The translations under genes were made by a program, and so were the position numbers. 64,000 nucleotides of DNA from Daedaleopsis sinensis (Eukaryota > Basidiomycota > Agaricomycetes > Polyporales > Polyporaceae). The first letter of the stretch is position 1. Each line of letters opens with the position of its first letter. Location: contig CM066303.1 of assembly GCA_033807695.1 (NCBI GenBank), forward strand, positions 620,001 through 684,000, read 5' to 3'. The notes beneath the pieces are model-generated. The model did no database searches and was not told the origin of the DNA. It saw nothing but the letters and a program-made list of their open reading frames with translations. Positions 46,086 through 56,938 of this stretch are shown piece by piece.

Positions 46086-47520
46086 ATGTCGGACTGGGAG
46101 TCGGATTGGAATGACCTGGTGCGCCCGAATTCATTCTAAATCGTGTGCGACGTCCTACTGACTATCGCCTGCACCTGCCGTCCTGTCTGGTTGCACAGAG
46201 GCCACAGCTCATGTTTGTGCTGTTCGCACTCGTCTTTGCCACTCTCTTGTACGGCGCGTTCGTGGTCACCTACGCGATCAGCACCTGGATCCTGCTCACG
46301 GCTCGTCGAGGGCGGAACAAGGGATGGAAGATCTGGATAATATTTAGCATGAACACCGTGCTGCTCATTTCTGCGACCTTGGCGAGTCAAACCCTCTCCC
46401 GTAAACGAAAACATCTCGAGTGTGGGAAGCTGACGAGGAGACATTCAGCATTTGGGCATCGCGCTGCTGCAGGCGTTCGAGGCTTTCATTTGGCATAACA
46501 CTGACACGATTACGCCTGCCCTATTCCGCTTCGACCTGAGGACTCAAGTCGGAAAGCCGCTGCAGATATTGAAGTTCGTAGTGTACGTGACGGAGATGCT
46601 TATGGTTGACTCCTTCATGGTGCGTATCACTGACTATCTGCACTCGCCTCGTGCGCTTACTTTGAGAGTGATTAGATCTATCGCCTGTATGTCGTATGGA
46701 ATTGGCGCAGGTACATCGTACTGTCCATTCCTATCATGCTACTTCTCTCCAACACGGGTAAGGCGGATTCTTGTGACCACGCGGGCCTCGAGCGATGCTA
46801 GTAATAACCGTGATCCCCCAGTCATTGGCTACACCCTGCTCTTCTTCCGGAACAACTTGGTCCTCATGCCGACCTTCTACATCCTATCGTTTCTCACGAA
46901 CGCTGTCTGCACCGGTGAGTGTCCGCTGTTTGATGTGGCTGTCCAACCGAAATAACCGTTGTTGTACCAGTGTTGATAATGTGGCGAGTCATCCGCTCCC
47001 GGAGCGTAATCTCTGGAGGGTCCCATCTCAAGCTTCGGGCCGTGGTAGTGGCAATCGTCGAGTCTGCTGCGATCTACTCCGCCGCGTCTCTCGCGCTCAT
47101 CATCACCTTCTTTGTGAGCAAGAATGTCGTCTACCGGGCGTGCTTGAACACGTTCACTGTTCTCGTCGTATGTTGTCTCCTTTCTGATTTTGGCACAATC
47201 TGATGCATGAGGCACAGGGGCTAGTTTTCTCCTTCATCGCTATGAGGGTCGGACGAGGGTACCACATGCGCGAAAGAACGAGCCTGTACCGCGTCGGAGC
47301 GAGACGCTCACCTGGTGTCAGCGAAGACATGGGGGATCCGAGTCGAGAAGACCCGAGCGATCTGGAAATCAACTTTCAGAATCATGAAGCTGCGGACAGT
47401 CACTCTATTCCGCTGTCAGACAGAGTGTTCAGCATCTCGGTGTTCGACTCCAATACACTGGTTGGTAGCAACGAGTCGCCGTTTGTACGGAAACCGGATG
47501 AGGGTCCGCGCGCGGAATGA
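46086..47520 (+). CDS. Seven-helix-like integral membrane protein, tandem copy B
   Basis: Seven exons (46086-46118, 46199-46381, 46449-46619, 46676-46757, 46822-46914, 46971-47167, 47218-47520) give 353 aa. The first exon encodes only MSDWESDWNDL. Hydrophobic segments follow in the order seen in copy A: FVLFALVFATLLYGAFVVTYAI, VLLISATL, LKFVVYVTEMLMVDSFM, IYRLYVVWNWRRYIVLSIPIML, FYILSFLTNAVCTVLIMWR and VAIVESAAIYSAASLALIITF. The second intron has a GC donor (TTG|GCGAGT). The cytosolic tail is polar. It is shorter than copies A and C in the N-terminal half and tail. Function unknown. Confidence 0.78.
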
Positions 47521-48827
47521 CGGTAGTAGGTACATACCGTGTATGATTAGCCTGCTCGTGTACTCTATAGCTATAGTCATGAATGCATGATACACCGTGG
47601 ATCGTTGCTCGTCAAACCACTGGAGAACTATTGCCTCGGTCCAGCTCGGGCCGGATATGGGCCGGAATTACCCGGCTCAGCAGCTGGAACGTTTTCGCAA
47701 CCTTTGGGGACGTAGCAAGTTCAACTTGACTCCTCCTCCTCCTTCCATATGCTCTTATCCTCCTAACTATCTTGCTATCACGATTGTCTATGCCAGCGGT
47801 CTCATTAATGGTCGTACTCACCCCAAGCTGTATACTGCTGTGCTCTCTCCGTCTCGACAAGCTTAACATATCTCACGGACTGGTAGTGGACTCGGAGGGC
47901 AGGGCCATCTACGAGGACGGAGGTCATCGAGATCAGAGTGTGGTGGCATATCTTCACAAAGTTGATGATCTGGTACAGGTAAGTCGCCTCTGCCTCATCT
48001 CCTGTGCCTACCCCGAGTTCAAGCCTCAGGTCGTAGTATATCACTCTCAGGGATAATATTGATATATCATTCAAATTGTCGGCTGCGGCTGCCATGGCCC
48101 ATGTCCTCAGCGTAACCCTCGTCTTCGCTCGTGCGACTTGTGGATAGGCTGAGCTACGCGTCTATACGGCAGTCTCGGTCGCTCTGATCTTTGTACACCG
48201 GTCGCAAAAGGCTGCAACGTAATTGGTGTCTTACGACACAGCCCGTCTCTGGATGTCTGGTGAGTAGATACTGCCTGGCTATGTATCCTTCTGGTGAGTA
48301 GATACTACCTGGCTATGTATCCTAAGTCTTCTACCAGCACTGATATACTGTTGAAGTCAGGAAGAGTATGAAGGCCAGAGGGAGGTAGGAGATGATTTGT
48401 TCCGGTGAAACCAGGCCTGCCTCCTCGATCTCAAATGCTGTACGCTTCGCTCGTGTGGCTGGACCCAAGGGAACGTTCCTCCGAGGGCTCCGTGTTCTTC
48501 GAGCGCCGACTGCCACCATTCGTCGTCTTTTGACCGCAGCGGTCGTCACCTAAGCTCAGAGTGTATATTTACGCTTAGCGTCTTCACCTGCTTGTGTTCG
48601 CCAGACGCCTTCACGTGGGGCGTATCTCTCAGGTCTTCTCAGATTGCCTCCATACTCCCGTCGAGGCTGATTACATCCCATCGTCCATCAGTGATGAGAT
48701 ACATATCTATGCGGACTGAGTTTGTTCCTAATCTTGGCCATATATACTGCGACACGCTTGCCCGCAGTTTGTGCTCCTTCCCCCCCTCCACGAACTCCCC
48801 TGCCCACTTGAGTATCTGAGGGTTGCT
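47521..48827. other. Intergenic between tandem membrane-protein genes B and C
   Basis: About 1.3 kb without a recognised gene apart from the tandem repeat at 48256-48323. Frames such as 48331-48549 minus have no motif. Confidence 0.45.
48256..48323. repeat. 34-bp tandem duplication
   Basis: Two adjacent 34-bp units, 48256-48289 and 48290-48323, differ at one base. Each contains TCTGGTGAGTAGATACT and GGCTATGTATCCT. Intergenic. Confidence 0.9.
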
Positions 48828-50472
48828 ATGGATCCGGGTACGATGGTGACCGACTCCCAGGTACGTTCTTTCAGTAACGCGTATTCTTCGCCTCTCTCTC
48901 CTCTCACCTCACGAACACATGCAGGACATGGTCGTGCGCTCCACACTCACTTCAGGCATCGTCGCTCTCTTTGTAGAGTCACTCCTTTTCGGCGCGTTCA
49001 CGATACTCTATGGAGTATGCGCCTGGTTCCTGGTCATTCAAGACATCCGTGGGGTACGAGGACGACCCGCTCGCGACCACATGCTGTTCATCCTCAGCAC
49101 GCTCATGTACATTTTGACTATGATTGTGAGTAGCAATAACGTCGTTCGAGCTCAGCTGATGGACTGGCTCCTATTAGCATGTTGCTCTCGATGTCCACAT
49201 CGCTCTCAATACCTTCGTACGCAGCGGCGGAGATGCCATGCATATGGGAGATACTCTTAATCTCTACAATGGTCTCGCTAACACCGTCGGAGCTGCGAAG
49301 TTTGGTATTTACGTCACGCAGGTGTTGATCGGGGATGGATTCATGGTGCGTGATAAGCCTCTCGAACCAGAGACTGGCACTGACGACGACGAGCTAGATA
49401 TATCGCGCATACATTGTGTGGAATCGCAAAATATCAATCGTCATTTTCCCTATATTACTCCTTGCTGCCGAAGTTGGTCGGTCCTTCCTTTTCTACACAT
49501 CCTGATTTTGACATTCCCTGACACTCGTGCTCCAGTCTTGGGCTACTACATCTCGTTCGATGGACCTCTATCAACACAAATGGCAACCCGCTCGTGCGTG
49601 GACGCGCTCGTCAATGCCTTCTTCGTCCTGTCGGTAGTATCAAACATCACGTCCACCGGTAATCATTGCCACCTAGGCTTCCCCTATTGCCACAATTATT
49701 CACTTGTCTCCAATCCATCGTAGGCCTCATTATGACACCAATCCTCCTGTCGGACGGAAACATCCAAGACTACCTTCCCTACAACGCCTCCGCACGCAGC
49801 ATCAAGTGGCGAGTCATCGAGTCCATCCTCCAGTCGGCCGCCATCTACTCAATAACATCCATCTCGCTCGCGGTCACGTCCTTCGTCAGTCCCACAATCG
49901 CCTTCCCGGCGTGCCACAGCGTGTTCCCATCCGTCATCGTAAGTCCCGTCATCTACGCATACGTTCCGCACGACATCGCCACAGGGCCGGAGCACTGACA
50001 GCGTTTCCACATATTTATATTTCTGGCACGACAGGGCATTGTGTTCCTGCTCATCGTGGCGCGCATCTGCTGGAATGCGAACGCAGCCTGCTCCGCGGAG
50101 CTTCCGCGCCACTCGATGGTCCAGACCTTCTCGCAAGCGAACGGCACCCCGTACTCGCACTCGAGCTCAAGCTCGTACCCAAACATTCAGGCAAACGTCG
50201 CGCCCGACACGCCGCACAGCCCTAGCTCTCTGCGCTCTCTCCCGATCGCAATACACGTCTCTGTCTCGACGATGTCGGACCGCGCGAGTGTGTCGTCGTA
50301 CGAACTGGAGTCCGCGTCCTCGATCGCGAAGATGCTGTCGCACTCGGACGACGCGGAGACGATACCGATGTCGCTGACCTCCGACAATGAACTGGACCTA
50401 GGTGACCGGCGGGGACTGCGGTCACTGAGCATCCGTGAGTCTGCAGCGCGGTTTGCGAAGCTCTGTCGCTGA
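48828..50472 (+). CDS. Seven-helix-like integral membrane protein, tandem copy C
   Basis: Seven exons (48828-48860, 48925-49125, 49178-49345, 49398-49476, 49536-49661, 49724-49938, 50035-50472) give 419 aa. A short first exon (MDPGTMVTDSQ) is followed by helices LFVESLLFGAFTILYGVCAW, MLFILSTLMYILTMI, HVALDVHIALNTFV, KFGIYVTQVLIGDGFM and the landmark IYRAYIVWNRKISIVIFPILLL. Then come FVLSVVSNITSTGLIM, RWRVIESILQSAAIY-like (here KWRVIESILQSAAIYSITSI) and GIVFLLIVARICW. The tail is Ser-rich with LPIAIHVSVSTMS, close to a segment of copy A. The shared tail motif argues that A and C are sisters. Function unknown. Confidence 0.8.
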
Positions 50473-52118
50473 TGTGATGCGCGTGGTAGATGAGCTTCTA
50501 TACGACGAGACGAGGTAGTAACTCGTGAGCGCCCAGTGCACGCGTGTCCGTGATGGTGCGCCGGTGTCTACCCTCTTCTTGGACTGCCCACTGCGCGTTG
50601 TGTGCTGTGCATTCTTGCTGTATATCTGTCATCAGTATGTATATGTATGCGCGACAAGCATTAGCTGACGCCGCTGCAGGGATCTGTCCGAGAAACCCGA
50701 TGGTGTCGAACGTTGGTCTGGCGTTGACAGATGCTTGTGCGACTGCGGCAGATTCGAGCGTCGGACAGTCGTCATGGTACGAAGTCGCCAGTGACGTGTA
50801 TGCGCTCGCCCCGCACAAACTCGGACATGTAGAAAGTAGGTAATCGTTGGCAGAGCTCCATCGAATTCTTCTCTCGGCTCCGCGGACACAGTCGACGAAC
50901 CTCCGGCCGCCATCGCAAGCGTTCGTGTGTTCGATCTTCACGTTCTAACGTTAACTTCCAAACGAGAAGACTGAGAGAGCAGGCTGAAGACGCGCTTTTT
51001 AACTCGAGCATCTCATCGCGCACCCTTACTACTCCCTTGCTTGTGCTGCTTAATGTACGTCTACTCTACATCAAGCCTCCGGGTGCTAAATGCGCACAGA
51101 TCGTGCTACAGATGTCATCATAACTTCGTATAGGTTTGATCAAGAAGCCTAAAGGCGGAGCGCTTGTTGTCCGCTGTGCAGTGTGTCTACCCGACGTACA
51201 GACTCCGAGACTTGCTTGATCGCATGGCTTGTGCAGGTAATACCAGTCAGGGCATTCAAGGAGTCTACGGAGTACTGAATCTTATCAAGACCCTCTCTAC
51301 TTAGGGTTTAATCCGATCCCGTGGAGAAAGAAGTAGAACTCCAAAGTCAAGACAGGCAGTCTACGACAACCTTACGAACGCAAGTAAGCACAAGTGCACG
51401 ATCCGGGCCGACTGTCGAATCTGCCTGACAGCCCCTTAGAAGGCCTGGCATGTCGACTGTAAGTATCATACAGCAGTGCGGAAGATGGCCGCCCGAAGGC
51501 ACCCGACTGAGCCCGCCCGAAGGCTGCCGGCGGACCAGTCACCATCCCGGTCTTTGAGCTTACATCGTTTGAGTACTCACCATGGATTCACACAGGTGCA
51601 CCAGCTCCTAAACCAGCTCCTAAAACATGAGCAGCCGCTGGCAACAGAGCTGCGTATAAAGTCGCAGAATGCAGCGTTCGCCGTTGCCGCCTAGCTCCCT
51701 CCAATCGCAATATGTCGCCGTCGACCAACGCTTTGCAGACACCGTCGTCATCCGAGAGGTACTGCCATTTGTGCTGGAGCCAGGTTGGAGGCAGAACTAC
51801 TCTGCGCCCGGTGCCCGCTGGAGCTTCGTGCTGTGGGTTAAGGAGGTGTTCGCATACAAATATTTGTTCTCGATGGACATGGGGTAGTCCTTTTCCCACA
51901 TCTTCGCAACTGTGCTCACGAGTCATGTCAAGTAATTAGGCTTGTATATAGTTTATCTGCCATATACTAGACGACGTATCAACGTCTTTTGCGTGCTCAT
52001 GCTATTATACCTCCACCAAGACCCCAATCTCGCCACCTCGGCCCTGCACGATGCAAGTCCCATGTACATGTAACACACTCGCACATCACCCATGCATGCA
52101 TGCAGCCCATGGCCACCC
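50473..52118. other. Intergenic, one small-ORF candidate
   Basis: About 1.65 kb. The plus-strand frame 51669-51887 starts with ATG and gives 72 aa (ends YKYLFSMDMG); an overlapping frame from 51712 is Cys-rich (YCHLCW, SCCGLRRC). Neither has a family I recognise, and they cannot both be functional at full length. Nothing else is supported. Confidence 0.3.
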
Positions 52119-54237
52119 TCACATCGCCGCAAACGCCAGCTCGTCGTCGCTCCCGCCCTTCCCGGAGTGGCGCATGTCGCCACGGAGACTGCGGCTGCCG
52201 CCGCCCTTGCCGCCGGGCGGGGCCCCGGCGCCGGTGCGCCGGAGCTGCTTGAAGTCGACGTGCTCGACCTCGCAGCGATCCATCTGGATCTCCTGCTCGA
52301 CGTTGATCGCGAGCTCCGTCGGCATGTGGCGCATGCGCGCCGCGATATTGTACGACTCGCTGAACGGGTCGTTCTGCGCGCGGCGGCGGGCAGTGTAGGG
52401 AGCAGGGGGCGAGGGCGAGGGCGAAAGCAAGGGTGAGTGGGCGGGTGCGCTGGGATTGCGATGGGGGCACTCACGATCGAGACGCCGAAGAGCTCTTCGC
52501 GGAGCGTCGTGCGGGAGTTGAGTGTCTGTGGGGGGTGTTAGCGAGCACTGCTTGTAGGAGGAGGTCGACGGGTTGTTGTATCTGAGACGTACAGAGAGAA
52601 GAGTGCCGCTGGACGGAGTAGACGGATCTGTCAGCACACCTTCGATATAGGCAATACCGACGAATGAAGGGACTCACGAGTATATCCGTCCTAACGGCTA
52701 CACACATGTGTGCGTGAGTCGGACACGATCGAGGCAAAGATTCGCAGGGCAGACGTACAAGTGCGAAGATGATATACAAGTTCGTCTTGGGCAGCACGGT
52801 CTAAGCTGACGGGTCAGTCGCGGCCAGCCACGCAGGAGTCAGGAAGACGTACGAATATGGTCAAGTACAAGATCTAGACATCAAACGACGAGGGCTGGGG
52901 CGTCAGACAGACACTTTAGAGAGATGCGAATGCGGCACACGTACGCAGCAGAGTGCGCTGGCCGCGGTCGTCTCGATGGAGGACCGCATCAAACGGCCAA
53001 TGACGGTGTCCGTGCCTACCCCGAGGTCACAATCAGCACACGGAGAGCTCAGCCGCCGAAGCGCACTCACTCCTGAAGCCCGTCCTGCTCCGCCAAAGGT
53101 GCGAGTACAGCAGCCCACTATCAAGCAGCAGTCAGCGGCACACTCAGCCCTAGTCGAAGGGAGGCGGAGTCCGCACGATACGTACGCAAGCAGGATGTCG
53201 CACGTCATCGAGACTGCGAGCCACACGTCCACGAGCGGGACCAGCTTGTGCAGCGCGCTGACCCTGTACAGGCGATAGAGCGACGGTCAGCTCCCCGAGG
53301 GCTCTCATTCCAGACAGAGGCGCGCACTGACTGTTGGTGGAGCAAGCCGCTTGCGGCGGCGGCGATCCCGAGGGCAAACGTGAGGACGGAGAGGAAGGAG
53401 AGGAGGCAGAAGAGCCAGAGGGAGTGTGTGAACTGCTTGATGCGCCATGCGAACAACTGCTGGATTGGCGCGGATACTCTGTCGGTGCAACATATCGCGG
53501 GACGCGCTCGTCAGCACCCGGCGGAATAGTGGAGACGGAGACAAGCTGCACTCACACGACTGTGCGGGGTCAACCGGGTTCCGACGTGAGCAGAATGGAC
53601 AGGGACTCCGCGCGAGACGGACGAGCGGGGAGTGTGTGGACGCACCGACGAAGAGCGGGATGGTGCTGACGGGCCAGAGCTGGGTGTCCATGAACGCGAG
53701 GTCCGAGAAGTGGTTCACGGAGTAGACCCAGAGCACCCACAGCGCCATCGCGGAGTGCACGGTGTCGACGATGAAGCACCAGTGGACGAGCGCCCTGAGG
53801 GAATAGCGAGATCAGGACAGGTCCCAATACTTCTCCAACGCGTCCCCAAGGCCCCAAGGCCCCAGCCATCCTTCCCGCGACCGCAGACGCACCCCCGGAT
53901 ACCCGTCTGCACTCACGCTTGTCCTCCCGCGGCCTCCACAATGACAGGAGGCCCGAGGGAGAGCACGCCCACGTGGCGGCAGGCGCGGGAGGTGAGTGCA
54001 CGAGTTTGTGGCGGGGCCCAGGAACGATCGGGGTGTCGCGCGCGCGCAAGCTACAACGCACCTAATCTTGCGGCCGTCCTTGTTCCGCCCGAGCGAGTAC
54101 TGGATCCAGTGCAAGAACACGATCCCGTACACGAAGCAGTTGAGGAGCACGCCGACGAGCACGGGCCCGAGCAGCTCCGCGACGGGCACGCTATCCTCTG
54201 GCGTCGCGCGGACACTCCATGTTGACGAGGCTGGCAT
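52119..54237 (-). CDS. DUF6534 family integral membrane protein
   Basis: The first exon (54237-54062) encodes MPASSTWSVRA, then LLGPVLVGVLLNCFVYGIVFLHWIQYSLG, the hallmark start of DUF6534 proteins. Exon 2 (53794-53646) adds LVHWCFIVDTVHSAMALWVLWVY and LWPVSTIPLFV. Later exons give LFAWRIKQFTHSLWLFCLLSFL, VSALHKLVPLVDVWLAVSMT, GRLMRSSIETTAASALC, ILYLTIF, VLPKTNLYIIFAL and TLNSRTTLREELFGVSI. The polar tail ends HSGKGGSDDELAFAAM at TGA 52119-52121. At least ten exons on the minus strand. The join between exon 2 and LFAWRI (53645 to about 53470) could not be solved: the frame TSEP near 53570 is a likely short exon, but its acceptor is unclear. Family function is unknown. Confidence 0.78.
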
Positions 54238-56861
54238 TGCTGTCGGACCGAGGGGTGGTGAGTGGCGGGTAGGGAGAGGAGGGAGGAAGAAGGGAGAGAG
54301 AAAAGAAGAAGGGGCGGGAGGGCGGGAGAGGACGCTTGAAGGGCGAAGAGCCTGGCCAAGTCAAGCTTTAAGTTACTCATTCAATAAGTACTGTGACGCA
54401 GGGCGGGCGTAAGGCCCGATTAATCGATCCGCTACCCGCTCCGCTATTAATGGCTTTTGATACGCGTCGCCGTTAACGGAGAATGCCTAAGGCCTTCGCG
54501 GATGCCTGTGCACCGGTTTGACTGGTTCGCCGCCCTGATGCCCTTGGAAATTTCGTCAAACAGGCTGGCGAGAGACCTACAAGCTTGAGGCCCTCGGATG
54601 GACCGGGGATGCTTTGGACATCTTGAACGCCGCACTGTGCTGCACACTGAATTGGGACCGCCGCGTCTCCGATCATCATCTACCTTTACAGTTAGGCATC
54701 TGGGAATCGAGGCACAAGTAGAAGACGCCGACTTATAGGGCGGACGAACCTTCATATCGGTTGGGCATCTGCCGACGGTGCAGCATCAAAACGCGGACGC
54801 GCGTAGTGACGCGTCCACTGGTGGCGCAGTTTTATGTGGCTGTGCAGCCAATACCAAGAACGTAACGACGTCCGCTCTCTCCTCTCGACTCGGGCCTCGA
54901 CCAAGGAAAATATTTCGAGGGTGTCGTCGAGGGATGTCCGACACAGGGCGGAGCGTACGAGAAAGAGCCCTCCGAGCAGGCTGTAAGGCTCCATAACTTA
55001 AAGTGGCTTTATGGTATGAACTTGAAGCTCTGCCATCGGAAGATGATGGTACTTATCCTCGCGTGGCAGGTTCGGACTTGATGAGCCCTTGCAAAAAAGC
55101 TCGCAGGGACTGCTCTCAGAGATACATGTTAGAGTCAAGCGTGAAGCTTTGAAGTGCTGTCTGTAGTTCTCATGATTGTAAGTAGTAAGTACACCTGCGC
55201 GCAGGCGCTCCGATTCTTCACTCTGTGGCGAAAGGCGCCCGCAGTGACGACGAGAGAGGGAGATGACGTCATGCCGCAGGAATTGGCGAGCGGCCGCCTT
55301 CAGGTCGGTCACAAGAGACACGGACTGCCTGGCACCTGCATCGTATACGTATGAAAGGTTGTCGATTTTCCAGTGGGCGACGACCAGTACGATCGTAGTA
55401 CTAGCTTACAGTAGTAGTGCCAACATCGCCAACGTCGCCACCTGTGCAGGTCCAAATAAGTAGCGCCTTGAACTTGGCAAGAGGGAAGAGGTTCGGTCTA
55501 TACGCTGAGGCTGGCGTCCTTAGCCTGGTCATCGCAGATCGTATAGCTTGAACTTGAATACTTATACTAGTACATCAGAAGCGCCGCCTGTTTCGAGGAA
55601 GATCTAGCGACATACCGACGCGAAGCCGGCCCCCCGATTCTCGAGCTCGAGCATTCGTGTCCTAGTAGAACTTTGGAAGTGCCCGGGTCTTGTCCGTGTC
55701 TACATAGGATGATTTGTTAACCCTGGGCGATAACTTTACTGACAACCGAGCGTGGCGCGTTGCGCGCCTGGTTCGAACGGGAGGTCTGATGGTGGGCACG
55801 GGCTCTGCAGCTGCCAGCTAACAAAGCATCCGACACGGAGCATATACGACCGGTGCGTATCGGCCCTCGGGTAGTCCGAGCAGCAAGTTGAAGTTGTCTT
55901 GAGTGGAGGAAGAGGCACGGGATCATGTTGGGATCATGGATGGTATGTAAAGGGTTTAGCGAGGAAGTGAACGGCTTTATCGGCTATTGTTGAACATTGA
56001 TGGAACATGGGCAGGTGCGAGCCTGGGCTCTGGAGTCTTTCGAGTGTGGAAGTATGATTGGAATCCATACCGCGGTCACTTGCGGCGGCATGCTGAGCGC
56101 GAGCAAGGTCGTCAACGCTACTTAGGGCCCGTTCAGCGGCCCCGGGGCAAGGGTCGAACGTGCGCACTGCGCAGAAGTTCGCGCAAGGAGCTCGACGTCG
56201 GACGTCCGACTGCCGTACACAACGGACATCTGAGCTGTCCGAAGGCTGGAGAAAAAGTAGGATCAGAATAGATTAGAGTACGTATAGTTCAGAGAATCCG
56301 CCTGGTCGGCGTTGCCACGCTTGGGTGCCTTGCGATGCGTCGGGGCGCACGGACGGGGCGGTCGGCGCGACCAGCGGGAGAGTCAGTCGAAGAGGTCACG
56401 ATGGGCTTGGCCCAACGTGATATCATGATGGGAAGGGAGGCCGGTATACGATATTTGACATGGGTGAGACTTGGGACTCGGAGGGTGTTAGCGGTCGCTG
56501 CGGGGATGCGCGCGGTCAGAAAGAAAGAGAGCTGGAGCAGTCACCAGCCCATCATCAGCGCCGCCCCTCTCTGAGTTTCTGGAGGAGTCTGTTTGGAGGA
56601 TTGTGTGCAGTCCGCGGAGGGAGGAGGAGAAGGAGGAAGTGCGGAGAAGTCGAGCAGGGAACGGCTCGAAGGCCGCCAGATAGCCGCGTCCCAGAAAGGA
56701 AAGGACGCGTTACGTCATCGTCACCTGCCCTCCGGGCGCTACGGTGTAGGATGGAATTCTGAGCTGATTCTGAATCCCTGAGTACTTACTGCGAGCGCAC
56801 ATGTTGCGTCCCGCACAAGCTCGCTTCTCGGCTCGATTCCACCATGGGCTCCAGCCCCCGC
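54238..56861. other. Long intergenic stretch, no gene recognised
   Basis: About 2.6 kb between two divergent genes. Frames on both strands (for example 54752-54994 minus, 55717-55926 minus, 55987-56271 plus) are under 100 codons and show no motif. No RNA gene was seen. Confidence 0.45.
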
Positions 56862-56869
56862 TATATAAA
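56862..56869 (+). promoter_or_regulatory. TATA box of the GH3 gene
   Basis: TATATAAA lies 77 bp before the ATG at 56939 and is followed by a C-rich pyrimidine leader. Confidence 0.65.
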
Positions 56870-56938
56870 CCCCATACCCGACCCCCCTCGGTCCCCGCCC
56901 TCTCTCCTTGATCCCCCTCTGTGATCCAGGTCGACAAC

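Noticed and set aside
43155..50472. Mating-type B pheromone receptor (STE3) locus
   Set aside because: The helices lack the STE3 start and loop motifs, and I saw no short CaaX pheromone precursor nearby. The family fits the unknown-function membrane proteins better.
51669..51939. Overlapping small frames, one Cys-rich (YCHLCW, SCCGLRRC)
   Set aside because: Neither matches a zinc-binding spacing I know and both lie in the same DNA in different frames, so no gene is claimed.
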